Source: Burkholderiales bacterium (GTDB lineage: Bacteria; Pseudomonadota; Gammaproteobacteria; Burkholderiales; Burkholderiaceae_C). Taken from it: a DNA stretch of 64,000 bases. Shown here one piece after another: positions 16,469 through 23,533 of the stretch. The stretch lies in NCBI GenBank assembly GCA_016195825.1, contig JACPYV010000116.1:56306-120305 (forward strand). Direction: 5' to 3'. The first letter of the stretch is position 1; each line of letters begins with the position of its first letter. The translations under genes were made by a program, and so were the position numbers. A model generated the notes under the pieces. It was not told where the DNA came from. It worked only from the letters and a program-made list of their open reading frames with translations, and ran no database searches.

Positions 16469-17407
16469 CTAGTCCGCGCCGATCAGCACCTTGACGTGGG
16501 CCGCGACGCTGCGCGCCAGTGGGTCCAGCATGTAGCCGCCCTCCAGGCAGGAGATGACCCGGCCCCGGCAGTGCCGCGCGGCCACGTCCATCAGCTGGCG
16601 CGTGACCCATTCGTAGTCGGCGTCTACCAGGCCCAGGTTGGCCATGTCGTCGTCGCGGTGGGCGTCGAAGCCGGCGCTGACGTAGACCAGCTCGGGCCGG
16701 AAGCGCTCCAACGCCGGCAGCCAGTGTGTGGTGACGGCGGCGCGGAAGGCCTCGCCGCCGCTGCGCGGCGCCAGGCCCACGTTGACCAGGTTGGGTGCGT
16801 CCTTCAGCGTTCGCGCGTCGTCGCCGTTGAAGGGGTAGAGGCCGGTTTCGAAGATGCTGCACATCAGCACGCGCTCGTCGCCGGCCAGGATGTCCTCGCT
16901 GCCGTTGCCGTGGTGGACGTCGAAGTCGACGAGGGCCACGCGCGCGAGGCCGTGCACGTCCAGCGCATGCCGGATGCCGACCGCCACGTTGTTGAAGAAG
17001 CAAAAGCCCATGGCCGCCGCGCGCTCGGCATGGTGGCCAGGCGGGCGCACGGCGCAAAAAGCGCTGGCGGCCTGGCCGCCCAGCACCAGGTCGGTGGCCA
17101 GCACGGCCGCGCCCGCGGCCCGCAGCGCGGCGGTCAGGGTGTGCGGGTTCATGCGGGTGTCCGGGTCCACCTGCAGGTAGCCGTTCGGCGGCGAGCTGGC
17201 GGCGACGCGCTTCACGTGCAGCGCAGTGTGTGCCCGCTCCAGCTGGGCCTCGGTGGCCAGCGGCGCGTCGAAGGGCTGCATGTAGTCCAGCAACCCGCGC
17301 GCCAGCAGCGCGTCGCCGATAGCGGCAAGGCGCTCGGGGCACTCGGGGTGGCCTGCACCCATCTCGTGGCGGGCGCAGTCGGGGTGGCTGATGTAGGCGG
17401 GCAGCAT
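16469..17407 (-). CDS. Histone-deacetylase-family protein (class II-like)
   Basis: A 312-residue zinc amidohydrolase of the HDAC/AcuC/acetylpolyamine amidohydrolase superfamily. Seen are HPECPERLAAIGDAL near residue 25, RPPGHHAERAAAMGFCFFNN with the paired catalytic His, ALVDFDVHHGNGSED with the zinc Asp and His, YVSAGFDAHRDD with the second zinc Asp, and a closing ISCLEGGY. The ATG at 17407 is chosen since it matches the family's N-terminus; an upstream frame of 44 codons is not family-like. It deacetylates a lysine or small amide. Nine bases separate it from the Pat-type gene, suggesting opposing activities in one operon. Confidence 0.9.
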   Translation of the reverse strand: MLPAYISHPDCARHEMGAGHPECPERLAAIGDALLARGLLDYMQPFDAPLATEAQLERAHTALHVKRVAASSPPNGYLQVDPDTRMNPHTLTAALRAAGAAVLATDLVLGGQAASAFCAVRPPGHHAERAAAMGFCFFNNVAVGIRHALDVHGLARVALVDFDVHHGNGSEDILAGDERVLMCSIFETGLYPFNGDDARTLKDAPNLVNVGLAPRSGGEAFRAAVTTHWLPALERFRPELVYVSAGFDAHRDDDMANLGLVDADYEWVTRQLMDVAARHCRGRVISCLEGGYMLDPLARSVAAHVKVLIGAD

Positions 17408-17649
17408 GGGCGTGTCTCGGCGCAGGTCTTCTTCAGGCGATGCTAGGCAGCCCGGACTGCACCCCCCTTGACCCAGCGCAACCTCGGCCCGGGCCGCTTG
17501 CGGCACCATGCCCAGTGGGAAATTGGGTGTCGACATCACTTATGCCGGCGGGCAGAATCTTGCGCATCGACAGGGGCAGACCCGGCAAGAGAGCGCATCG
17601 CTCCACGGGGGCCGCATCCGGCAAGGGTGCGGACGAGGAGTGACAACAG
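17408..17649. other. Intergenic region between divergent deacetylase and diguanylate cyclase genes
   Basis: These 242 bp hold the promoters of two divergent genes. I see no convincing ORF, no strong inverted repeat and no terminator. A GAGGAG ribosome site near 17635 serves the GTG start at 17650. Confidence 0.5.
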
Positions 17650-18642
17650 GTGCCGAGCAGAGAAAAGCTGCTGGAGGTGATCGCCATCCAGACAGAGGTG
17701 GCCCGTTTGGGCCTGGACTTGGGCGGGCTGATGGCTCTGGTGGTGCAGCGCACGCTGAGCCTGGTCGGTGCCGATGGCGCCGCCGTCGAGCTGGCTGAGG
17801 GCGAGCACATGGTCTACCGCGCCACGGCGGGCATGGCCGAGGGCAGTCTGGGCCTGCGTCTGCAGCGCAGCAGCAGCTTGTCTGGCCTGTGCGTGCTGCA
17901 GGGCCGCGTGCTGCACTGCGATGACGCCCAGCGCGACCCTCGGGCCGACCAGGCTGCCTGCCAGCGCCTGGGCCTGCGCTCTATGGTGGTGGTGCCGCTG
18001 CGCCACCACGGCGAGACCGTCGGCGTGCTGAAGGCCATGTCGTCACAGGTCGCGCGCTTCGACGTCCGCGATTTCGCGCTGCTGGAGCTGTTGTCCGAGC
18101 TGGTCGGTGCGTCCATGTACTTCTGTACGCGCTACGCCCCGCACGAACTCTTCCACAAGGCCACGCATGACGGATTGACCGACCTGCCCAATCGCTCGCT
18201 CTTCCTGGACCGCCTGCGGTCCTCGCTGGCCCAGGCGGTGCGCGACCGCCAGCCGCTGGCTGTCGTCATGCTGGACCTGAACGGCCTCAAGCCTATCAAC
18301 GACACCCACGGGCACCGCGCCGGCGATGCGGCGCTGCTGGAGTTCTCGCGCCGCCTGACGGCCGCGGTGCGCCAGTCCGACACGGCCGCGCGCCTCGGAG
18401 GTGATGAGTTCGGCGTGCTGCTGCGCCCGTTGGCGGCCGAAGGTGGCCTGGAAGCCACCATGGACCGGCTGGCCCATCAGCTCAACGGCGGCTTCCCTTT
18501 CGAGGGACGCCTGCTGCGCGTCGGCGCCAGCATGGGGGCGGCCTGCTTCCCGGCGGACGGCGGCGAGGTGGCCCAGCTCATCGAACTGGCCGACCAGCGC
18601 ATGTACCGCCAGAAGCGGGCGCTGCAGGACGCCGCGGCCTGA
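17650..18642 (+). CDS. GAF-GGDEF diguanylate cyclase
   Basis: A 330-residue soluble protein starting with GTG behind a GAGGAG site. Residues 15-155 are a GAF sensor domain (LVGADGAAVELAEGE, SLSGLCVLQGRVLHCDD, SMVVVPLRHHGETVGVLK). Residues 170-325 are a GGDEF domain with NRSLFLDRLRSSL, the Mg-site strand DLNGLKPINDTHGH and an intact RLGGDEFGVLL. Five residues before GGDEF stands RQSD, the RxxD inhibitory site, so the enzyme should be active and product-inhibited. It makes cyclic di-GMP in response to a small ligand or redox cue bound by the GAF domain. Confidence 0.92.
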   Translation: MPSREKLLEVIAIQTEVARLGLDLGGLMALVVQRTLSLVGADGAAVELAEGEHMVYRATAGMAEGSLGLRLQRSSSLSGLCVLQGRVLHCDDAQRDPRADQAACQRLGLRSMVVVPLRHHGETVGVLKAMSSQVARFDVRDFALLELLSELVGASMYFCTRYAPHELFHKATHDGLTDLPNRSLFLDRLRSSLAQAVRDRQPLAVVMLDLNGLKPINDTHGHRAGDAALLEFSRRLTAAVRQSDTAARLGGDEFGVLLRPLAAEGGLEATMDRLAHQLNGGFPFEGRLLRVGASMGAACFPADGGEVAQLIELADQRMYRQKRALQDAAA

Positions 18643-18696
18643 GCGCGCCGCCACCCGTCGGTGGCAAGATGGGCCCCCGTCCTACCGGAGCCCGCC

Positions 18697-19371
18697 ATGC
18701 ATCGCCGCCTCGTCCTCGCCAGCGCCCCCACCCTGTTGCTGCTGCGCCCGGCCTGGGCCTTCAGCCTGACCGAGGGCGACGCCAATGCCGGCATCCGCAC
18801 GGCGCTGGAGCGCGGCGCCAACGCGGCAGTGGCCCTGCTGGGCCGGCCCGACGGCTTTCTCGGCAACCCGCTCGTCAAGATCGAGCTCCCCGGCTACCTG
18901 AAAGATGCCGCCAAGCTGCTGAAGGCTACCGGCCAGGGCGCCAAGCTGGATGAACTGGTGACCGCGATGAACCGCGCCGCCGAGGCGGCCGTGCCGGCGG
19001 CCAAGCCGCTGCTGGTCAAGGCCGTCAAGGACATGAGTGTCGAGGACGGCCTGAAGATCCTGAAGGGCGGTGACGATTCGGTCACCAATTTCTTCGCCGA
19101 CAAGACGCGTGAGCCGCTGGGCCAGCAGTTCCTGCCCATCGTGACCAAGGCGACCGAGAAAGTGTCGCTGGCCGACAAGTACAACGCCGTGGCCAAGAAA
19201 GCTTCGGGCTTCGGCCTGGTGCGCGGCGAGGACGCCAACATCCAGCAGTACGTGACGGGCAAGGCGCTGGATGGCCTGTACCGCATCATTGCCGAAGAGG
19301 AAAAGAAGATCCGCCGCGACCCGGTCGGCACCGGCAGCGCCATCCTGAAGAAGGTGTTCGGCGGGCTGTGA
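18697..19371 (+). CDS. DUF4197 exported protein
   Basis: A 224-residue protein starting at an ATG behind CCGGAG. An N-terminal signal peptide (HRRLVLASAPTLLLLRPAWA) is followed by a helical domain of the DUF4197 family. Family marks are NDAN-like GDANAGIRTALERGANAAV, IELPGYLKDAAKLL, ILKGGDDSVTNFF, KYNAVAKKASGFGLV and YRIIAEEEKKIRRDPVGTGS. Periplasmic location is expected. The family has no assigned function. It stands alone between the cyclase and proQ with about 50-100 bp on each side. Confidence 0.85.
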   Translation: MHRRLVLASAPTLLLLRPAWAFSLTEGDANAGIRTALERGANAAVALLGRPDGFLGNPLVKIELPGYLKDAAKLLKATGQGAKLDELVTAMNRAAEAAVPAAKPLLVKAVKDMSVEDGLKILKGGDDSVTNFFADKTREPLGQQFLPIVTKATEKVSLADKYNAVAKKASGFGLVRGEDANIQQYVTGKALDGLYRIIAEEEKKIRRDPVGTGSAILKKVFGGL

Positions 19372-19471
19372 CGGGCTGGTTCTTCGTCGCCTGCGCCGAA
19401 GGTCCCGCGCTTGCGGGCCATGTGAACGACAATCCCGGCCCTTGCCTGTTTGCGTCTCCAGCCGCTCTGCG

Positions 19472-20455
19472 ATGAATTCCGATCTTCCCGATCCCGTCAC
19501 CCCGTCCGACGAACCGGCAGCGGCCGCCCCTGCGCCAGCGCCCGAGGAGGCGGTGGCGCCTGTCGCCGCAGCCGCGGCAGAAGCGACACCCGAGGCCGCG
19601 CCTGGCGAGCTGTCCGCGCCAGCACCGGCCGTGGCCGCCGCCGCGCCGGCTGCCGACGCCAGCGCCGAGCTGAAGGCACTGTTCCCGGCGCTGTTCACCG
19701 GCCGCCCCAAGCCCGTCAAGCTGCGCATCCAGGCCGACATCCAGGAGCGCGCACCTGGCAAGTTCAGCAAGGCCCAGCTCAGCGCCTTCCTGCGCCGCCA
19801 CACCGGCAGCACCGGTTACCTGATCGCGCTGACCCAGGCCAAGACCCGTTTCGATCTGGACGGCAACCCGGCTGGCGAGATCACCGAAGAGCATCTGACC
19901 GCTGCCAAGGAAGAGCTGACCCGCCGCAAGGGCGTGCAGCAGGAACGCCAGCAGCAGGAGCAGGAGCGCCACCAGCTGGAGTTCCAGCAGCGCCGCAACC
20001 GCGCCCAGCTGTTGTGGGACTTCGAGCGCACCACGCTGACCGAGGCCAACTTCTGCGTGCTCAAGGGCGTGGTGGCCGAGGAACTGCCGGGCCTGCTGGA
20101 GATCGCCCGCAAGGAGCGCGCCGAGGCCCCGCCGGCTCCGCCGCGCCAAGATCGTGATGCAGGGCGCCGCGATGATCGCCGTGACGACCGCCGCCCCGGT
20201 GCCGGCCGGCCGGAAGGCCGTGGCCCGCGTCGCCCCGAGCAGCGTGCAGAAGGCGGCCGGCGCGACCAGCCGCGCGGCGAACGCCCTGCGCGTGGTGAAG
20301 GCGGACGACCGCCGCAGCCGGGCCGCAAGCCTGCACCTCAGCAGCCTGATCAGCCCGCGCCGTCCCAAATGGCTCAAGCCCTCCAGGCGGCCACCCGGGC
20401 TGCCAAGGCCGAGCCCGCTGCCGACCAGCAGCCGGCCCAGGATCCGACCGAGTAA
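19472..20455 (+). CDS. ProQ/FinO-family RNA chaperone with RG-rich tail
   Basis: A 327-residue protein in three parts. Residues 1-65 are an Ala/Pro-rich, acidic, probably disordered head. Residues 66-190 are the ProQ/FinO RNA-binding domain (LFPALFTGRPKPVKLRIQAD, FLRRHTGSTGYLIAL, RFDLDGNPAGEIT). From about 225 on is a basic Arg/Gly/Pro/Gln-rich tail with RRDDRRDDRRPGAGR-like runs. FinO-domain proteins bind sRNAs and mRNA 3' ends and promote or stabilise their pairing. The extended disordered arms at both ends are longer than in E. coli ProQ. The stop directly abuts the stop of the convergent aminopeptidase gene. Confidence 0.88.
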   Translation: MNSDLPDPVTPSDEPAAAAPAPAPEEAVAPVAAAAAEATPEAAPGELSAPAPAVAAAAPAADASAELKALFPALFTGRPKPVKLRIQADIQERAPGKFSKAQLSAFLRRHTGSTGYLIALTQAKTRFDLDGNPAGEITEEHLTAAKEELTRRKGVQQERQQQEQERHQLEFQQRRNRAQLLWDFERTTLTEANFCVLKGVVAEELPGLLEIARKERAEAPPAPPRQDRDAGRRDDRRDDRRPGAGRPEGRGPRRPEQRAEGGRRDQPRGERPARGEGGRPPQPGRKPAPQQPDQPAPSQMAQALQAATRAAKAEPAADQQPAQDPTE

Positions 20456-21838
20456 TCAGGCCGTCGTGTAGCGCTGCTCCAGGTAAGCCAGCAGCGTCCG
20501 GATGGTCTGGGCCTCGCCGCCCACTGGGCGGCCGGGGCGCGGCGAGTCGTTCCAGGCGAACAGGTCCACGTGCAGCCAGTCCTGCTGGGGCGGCAGGAAA
20601 TCTTCCAGGAACAGCGCGGCGTTGATGGCGCCGGCCAGCGGGCTCTTGCCCGTGTTGACGATGTCGCCGATGCTGCTCTCGATGCCGGCGTGATACGGCG
20701 CCCACAGCGGCATGTGCCACAGCGGGTCGTCCAGCTTCAGCCCCAGGTCCACCAGGTCGCGCGCCGTGTCCATGTGCTTGGCAAACAGCGCCGGCAGCTG
20801 GGCGCCCAGGGCGACGCGGGCCGCACCGGTCAGCGTCGCCAGGTCGATGACCAGGTCCGGCTTGCTCTCGGCCGCATAGGCCAGCGCGTCGCACAGGATG
20901 ACGCGGCCCTCGGCGTCGGTGTTGCCGATTTCGATGTGCAGGCCCTTGCGCGTCTTGATGACGTCGCCCGGCCGGTAGGCGTTGCCCGAGATCGAGTTCT
21001 CGACTGCCGGGATCAGCAGCTGCAGCCGCACCGGCAGCTTGCACGCCATGATGAGGCCGGCCAGGCCCAGCGCGTTGGCCGCACCGCCCATGTCCTTCTT
21101 CATCTGGCGCATGCCTTCGCCGGGCTTGATGTTCAGGCCGCCGGTGTCGAAGCAGACGCCCTTGCCGACCAGCGCGAGCTTGGGGTGCTTGGGGTTGCCC
21201 CAGGTCACCTCGATGAGTCGAGGTGAGCGATCACTCGCGCGGCCGACAGCATGAATGCTGGGGAAGTTCTTCTTCAGCAAGGCGTCGCCAACGATCTCTC
21301 CGAAGGTGGCGCCGTGCTGCCGGGCCAGCAGTTTGGCCGCGCCGGCCAATTCGGCAGGGCCCATGTGCTCGGCCGGCGTGTTGACCAGGTCACGGGTAGC
21401 GACGATGGCCGCGACCAGCGCCACGCCGCGCTCGGCGTCCGCACCGGGCTTGAGCAGCAGCGTCGCCGGCTCGCGCTTGGACGGCTTGTAGAGATCGAAG
21501 CGGTAGCCGCCCAGCTCCCAGGACATCGCCGCGGCTTCCGGGTGCAGGGCCAGGCCGGCGTCGTCCAGCCGGTACTCACCGGCCGGCAGCACCAGCGGCA
21601 GGCTGCTCAGCGCGAACGGGTGGGCGCTGTGCGCCACGCCGGCAAATACCTGGCCCAGACTGCCGTCGGCGTCGGGCACCAGGGCGTGGCTGTCGGCGGC
21701 GCCGACGAATCCGACCGTCGCCAGCCAGGCGCGGGTGGCGGCCGGCAGGCCCGGTGCCAGCGCCTGGAAGGCGGCCCGGTCGACCACGGTGATGGGGGTG
21801 GCCTTGGCCGGGAGGGATTTCTTCAGCTTGACGGTCAT
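20456..21838 (-). CDS. M17 leucyl aminopeptidase family protein
   Basis: A 460-residue M17 zinc peptidase. The catalytic C-terminal half has LVGKGVCFDTGGLNIKP (with the metal Lys/Asp region), GMRQMKKDMGGAANALG and the family signature NTDAEGRVILCDALAYA, followed by DLATLTGAARVALG. The ATG at 21838 is chosen as it begins a plausible soluble N-terminal domain; an 88-codon upstream extension is not protein-like. The N-terminal domain is shorter than in E. coli PepA and closer to PepB-like members. It trims N-terminal residues from peptides in the cytosol. Its end abuts proQ. Confidence 0.9.
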   Translation of the reverse strand: MTVKLKKSLPAKATPITVVDRAAFQALAPGLPAATRAWLATVGFVGAADSHALVPDADGSLGQVFAGVAHSAHPFALSSLPLVLPAGEYRLDDAGLALHPEAAAMSWELGGYRFDLYKPSKREPATLLLKPGADAERGVALVAAIVATRDLVNTPAEHMGPAELAGAAKLLARQHGATFGEIVGDALLKKNFPSIHAVGRASDRSPRLIEVTWGNPKHPKLALVGKGVCFDTGGLNIKPGEGMRQMKKDMGGAANALGLAGLIMACKLPVRLQLLIPAVENSISGNAYRPGDVIKTRKGLHIEIGNTDAEGRVILCDALAYAAESKPDLVIDLATLTGAARVALGAQLPALFAKHMDTARDLVDLGLKLDDPLWHMPLWAPYHAGIESSIGDIVNTGKSPLAGAINAALFLEDFLPPQQDWLHVDLFAWNDSPRPGRPVGGEAQTIRTLLAYLEQRYTTA

Positions 21839-21986
21839 CGCGCGGATCCTGGGAATCGGAAAGGCGGCATTGTCGGCAAAGACCGGCGCGCAAAGAAATG
21901 TGATCCGGCTTGTCAACCGGCCGCAATCGGGCTGCGTTGTCCCCCCAATCGCGCCGCCTTTCGGCCGCGAGACAGGCAAGACAGCC

Positions 21987-22166
21987 ATGATGAAGATCCA
22001 GCACCGCACCGAATCCCAGCCCCGCCGCCTCCCCGCGCCCGAAATGGCCTGGAGCGCCGACGAATCCGTCGACAAGGGCCGCAAGCACGAAGCTTTCGAC
22101 ACCGGTTTCTACAGCGGCGACCGCCGCGGCCTCGCCCGCGTCATGCGCTTCGACCGCAAGCGCTGA
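21987..22166 (+). CDS. Small hypothetical protein (59 aa)
   Basis: A 59-codon ORF with a double ATG start (21987, 21990). The product is strongly basic and ends RRGLARVMRFDRKR. The middle AWSADESVDKGRKHEAFDTGF reads like a conserved small-protein core, but I do not recognise a family. Support for a real gene comes from the strong intrinsic terminator 125 bp downstream on the same strand (22291-22330), with no other + strand gene in between that it could serve. The ribosome site is weak. Its 5' neighbour is divergent. Confidence 0.5.
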   Translation: MMKIQHRTESQPRRLPAPEMAWSADESVDKGRKHEAFDTGFYSGDRRGLARVMRFDRKR

Positions 22167-22290
22167 GGCGCGACCGAGCGCAGGGCCTGCGCCCTGCGCG
22201 ACGCGCGCCAAAGGCCATCCGGCATGCAGGCCGGGTGGCATGAGCGCCGCAGGCCACTCGGCATGAGGCACATCGATCCGCCCGAATCAC

Positions 22291-22330
22291 AGCCCGTCGT
22301 CCGCTCCCCGGACCGCGGGCTTTGCTTTTT
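22291..22330 (+). terminator. Rho-independent terminator
   Basis: The stem has AGCCCG (22291-22296) pairing with CGGGCT (22316-22321) and GTCCG pairing with CGGAC. A TC/CG internal mismatch separates the two stretches, and the loop is CTCCC. It is followed by TTTGCTTTTT on the + strand. It ends the transcript of the 59-aa gene and insulates the membrane-protein gene at 22385. Confidence 0.8.
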
Positions 22331-22384
22331 CCGTCGGGAAATCTCGGCCCGGTCCTGCGGCCGGCTGCACCGAGAATGGGCGCC

Positions 22385-22966
22385 ATGAAAGCTGCCCGCC
22401 GTTCCATCGCCTTCTTCTCCGGCGTCCTGCTGTACTGCTTCGGCGCGGGCGCCGCGATGAAGTACGCCAACACGGGCCTGCCGCGCCAGGTTTACGCGTC
22501 GCTGGGCGGCCGCAGCAGCCTGCCTGTCATGATCGGCGAGGCCGTCGCCATCGCCTTGCTGCTGTTCGTCATCGCCGCGGTGTGGGCCTATCTGACGCTG
22601 CGGCCGCAGCGCCGCCGCCACCGGCCCTACATCGCCTGGCTGATGTCGGGCATCGGCCTGGCCTGGGCGGGCTGGCTGATCTTCGGCGCCTTTAGCTTCG
22701 CGCTGAAACCGCGCGCCTACTCGGCGCCGCTGCAGAACATCCTGCTGTCGTCCAGCGCGGCCCCGCTGTTCGGGGCGCTGAACATCTTCGGCGTGCTGGG
22801 CGGGGCCTGGGTGGCCGGTAGCCTGGCCAAGCGGCGCCAGATGAGCCTGCCCAGCACGCGCTCGAGCCGCCGCGACCGCGACCAGGAGCCGCCGGCTGAC
22901 GTCGACGCGGACAGCACGGTGTCGACGATCGGGCCGCACACCGTCGCCCCGCCGCAAGGGCATTGA
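22385..22966 (+). CDS. Hypothetical inner-membrane protein
   Basis: A 193-residue protein with four likely membrane spans (about 8-24, 48-68, 82-105 and 123-146) and a polar, disordered C-terminal tail from about 150. I do not recognise a family. The ATG at 22385 follows the terminator of the upstream gene and is preferred to a frame extension through that terminator. It ends 3 bp before the DTW-domain gene, so the two are likely co-transcribed. No catalytic motif is visible. Confidence 0.7.
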   Translation: MKAARRSIAFFSGVLLYCFGAGAAMKYANTGLPRQVYASLGGRSSLPVMIGEAVAIALLLFVIAAVWAYLTLRPQRRRHRPYIAWLMSGIGLAWAGWLIFGAFSFALKPRAYSAPLQNILLSSSAAPLFGALNIFGVLGGAWVAGSLAKRRQMSLPSTRSSRRDRDQEPPADVDADSTVSTIGPHTVAPPQGH

Positions 22967-22969
22967 TCC

Positions 22970-23524
22970 ATGCCGCGCGCGGTCTGCGCGCGCTGCGAGC
23001 GCCCGGCGGCCACCTGCCTGTGCGCCGCGCTGCCGGCGCCCGTGGTGGTGCGAACCGGGCTGCTGATCCTTCAGCACCCGGCCGAGGCCGGTCATGCGAA
23101 GAACACAGCCGCCTTCCTGACGCTGGGCCTGAGCCCCGGGGCGCAGCTGCTGCGCGGCGAGGTCTTCGACGCTGCGCTGGCGGGGCCTGGTACGGCGCTG
23201 CTCTATCCGGGCGAGCCCGGCAGCCTGCCCCCGGCGGACGTGAGCCGCCTGATCCTGCTGGACGGCAGCTGGCGCCAAAGCCGCCGCCTGCTGGCCGCCA
23301 ACCCCTGGTTGGCGGTGCTGCCGCGCGTGAGCCTGCCGGGGCACCCCGGCCGGTATGCCATCCGCCGCGCCCACCGGCCCGGCCAGCTGTCCACGTTGGA
23401 GGCCGGCCTGCATGCGCTGGCGCTGCTGGAGGGCGGGCCGGAGCGCTTGAATCCGCTGTGGGCGGCGTTCGACGCCTTCGTCCGGGCAGGCCTTGGCCGG
23501 CGGGGTGAAACCGGGATGCCCTAG
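22970..23524 (+). CDS. DTW domain protein, probable tRNA-uridine aminocarboxypropyltransferase
   Basis: A 184-residue protein. The N-terminus carries a zinc-binding pattern, CARCERPAATCLCAAL. The core has TGLLILQHPAEAGHAKNTA, the family DTW-like segment ILLDGSWRQSRRLLAANPWL (Gly-Ser replacing the usual Ala-Thr before Trp) and RYAIRRAHRPGQLSTLEA. Family members (E. coli TuaA/YfiP and relatives) transfer the aminocarboxypropyl group of S-adenosylmethionine to a tRNA uridine (acp3U). The start lies 3 bp after the membrane-protein stop. It is followed after 9 bp by dsbD. Confidence 0.8.
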   Translation: MPRAVCARCERPAATCLCAALPAPVVVRTGLLILQHPAEAGHAKNTAAFLTLGLSPGAQLLRGEVFDAALAGPGTALLYPGEPGSLPPADVSRLILLDGSWRQSRRLLAANPWLAVLPRVSLPGHPGRYAIRRAHRPGQLSTLEAGLHALALLEGGPERLNPLWAAFDAFVRAGLGRRGETGMP

Positions 23525-23533
23525 CATTTCGGG

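Noticed and set aside
15404..17446. A 680-codon + strand frame opposite the Pat and deacetylase genes
   Set aside because: Antisense shadow rich in Gln/Arg/Ala, with no recognisable domain.
20150..20400. Repetitive Arg/Asp/Gly coding region in proQ as a DNA repeat array
   Set aside because: The periodicity comes from low-complexity codons in the RNA chaperone's tail; no exact DNA repeat unit or spacers.
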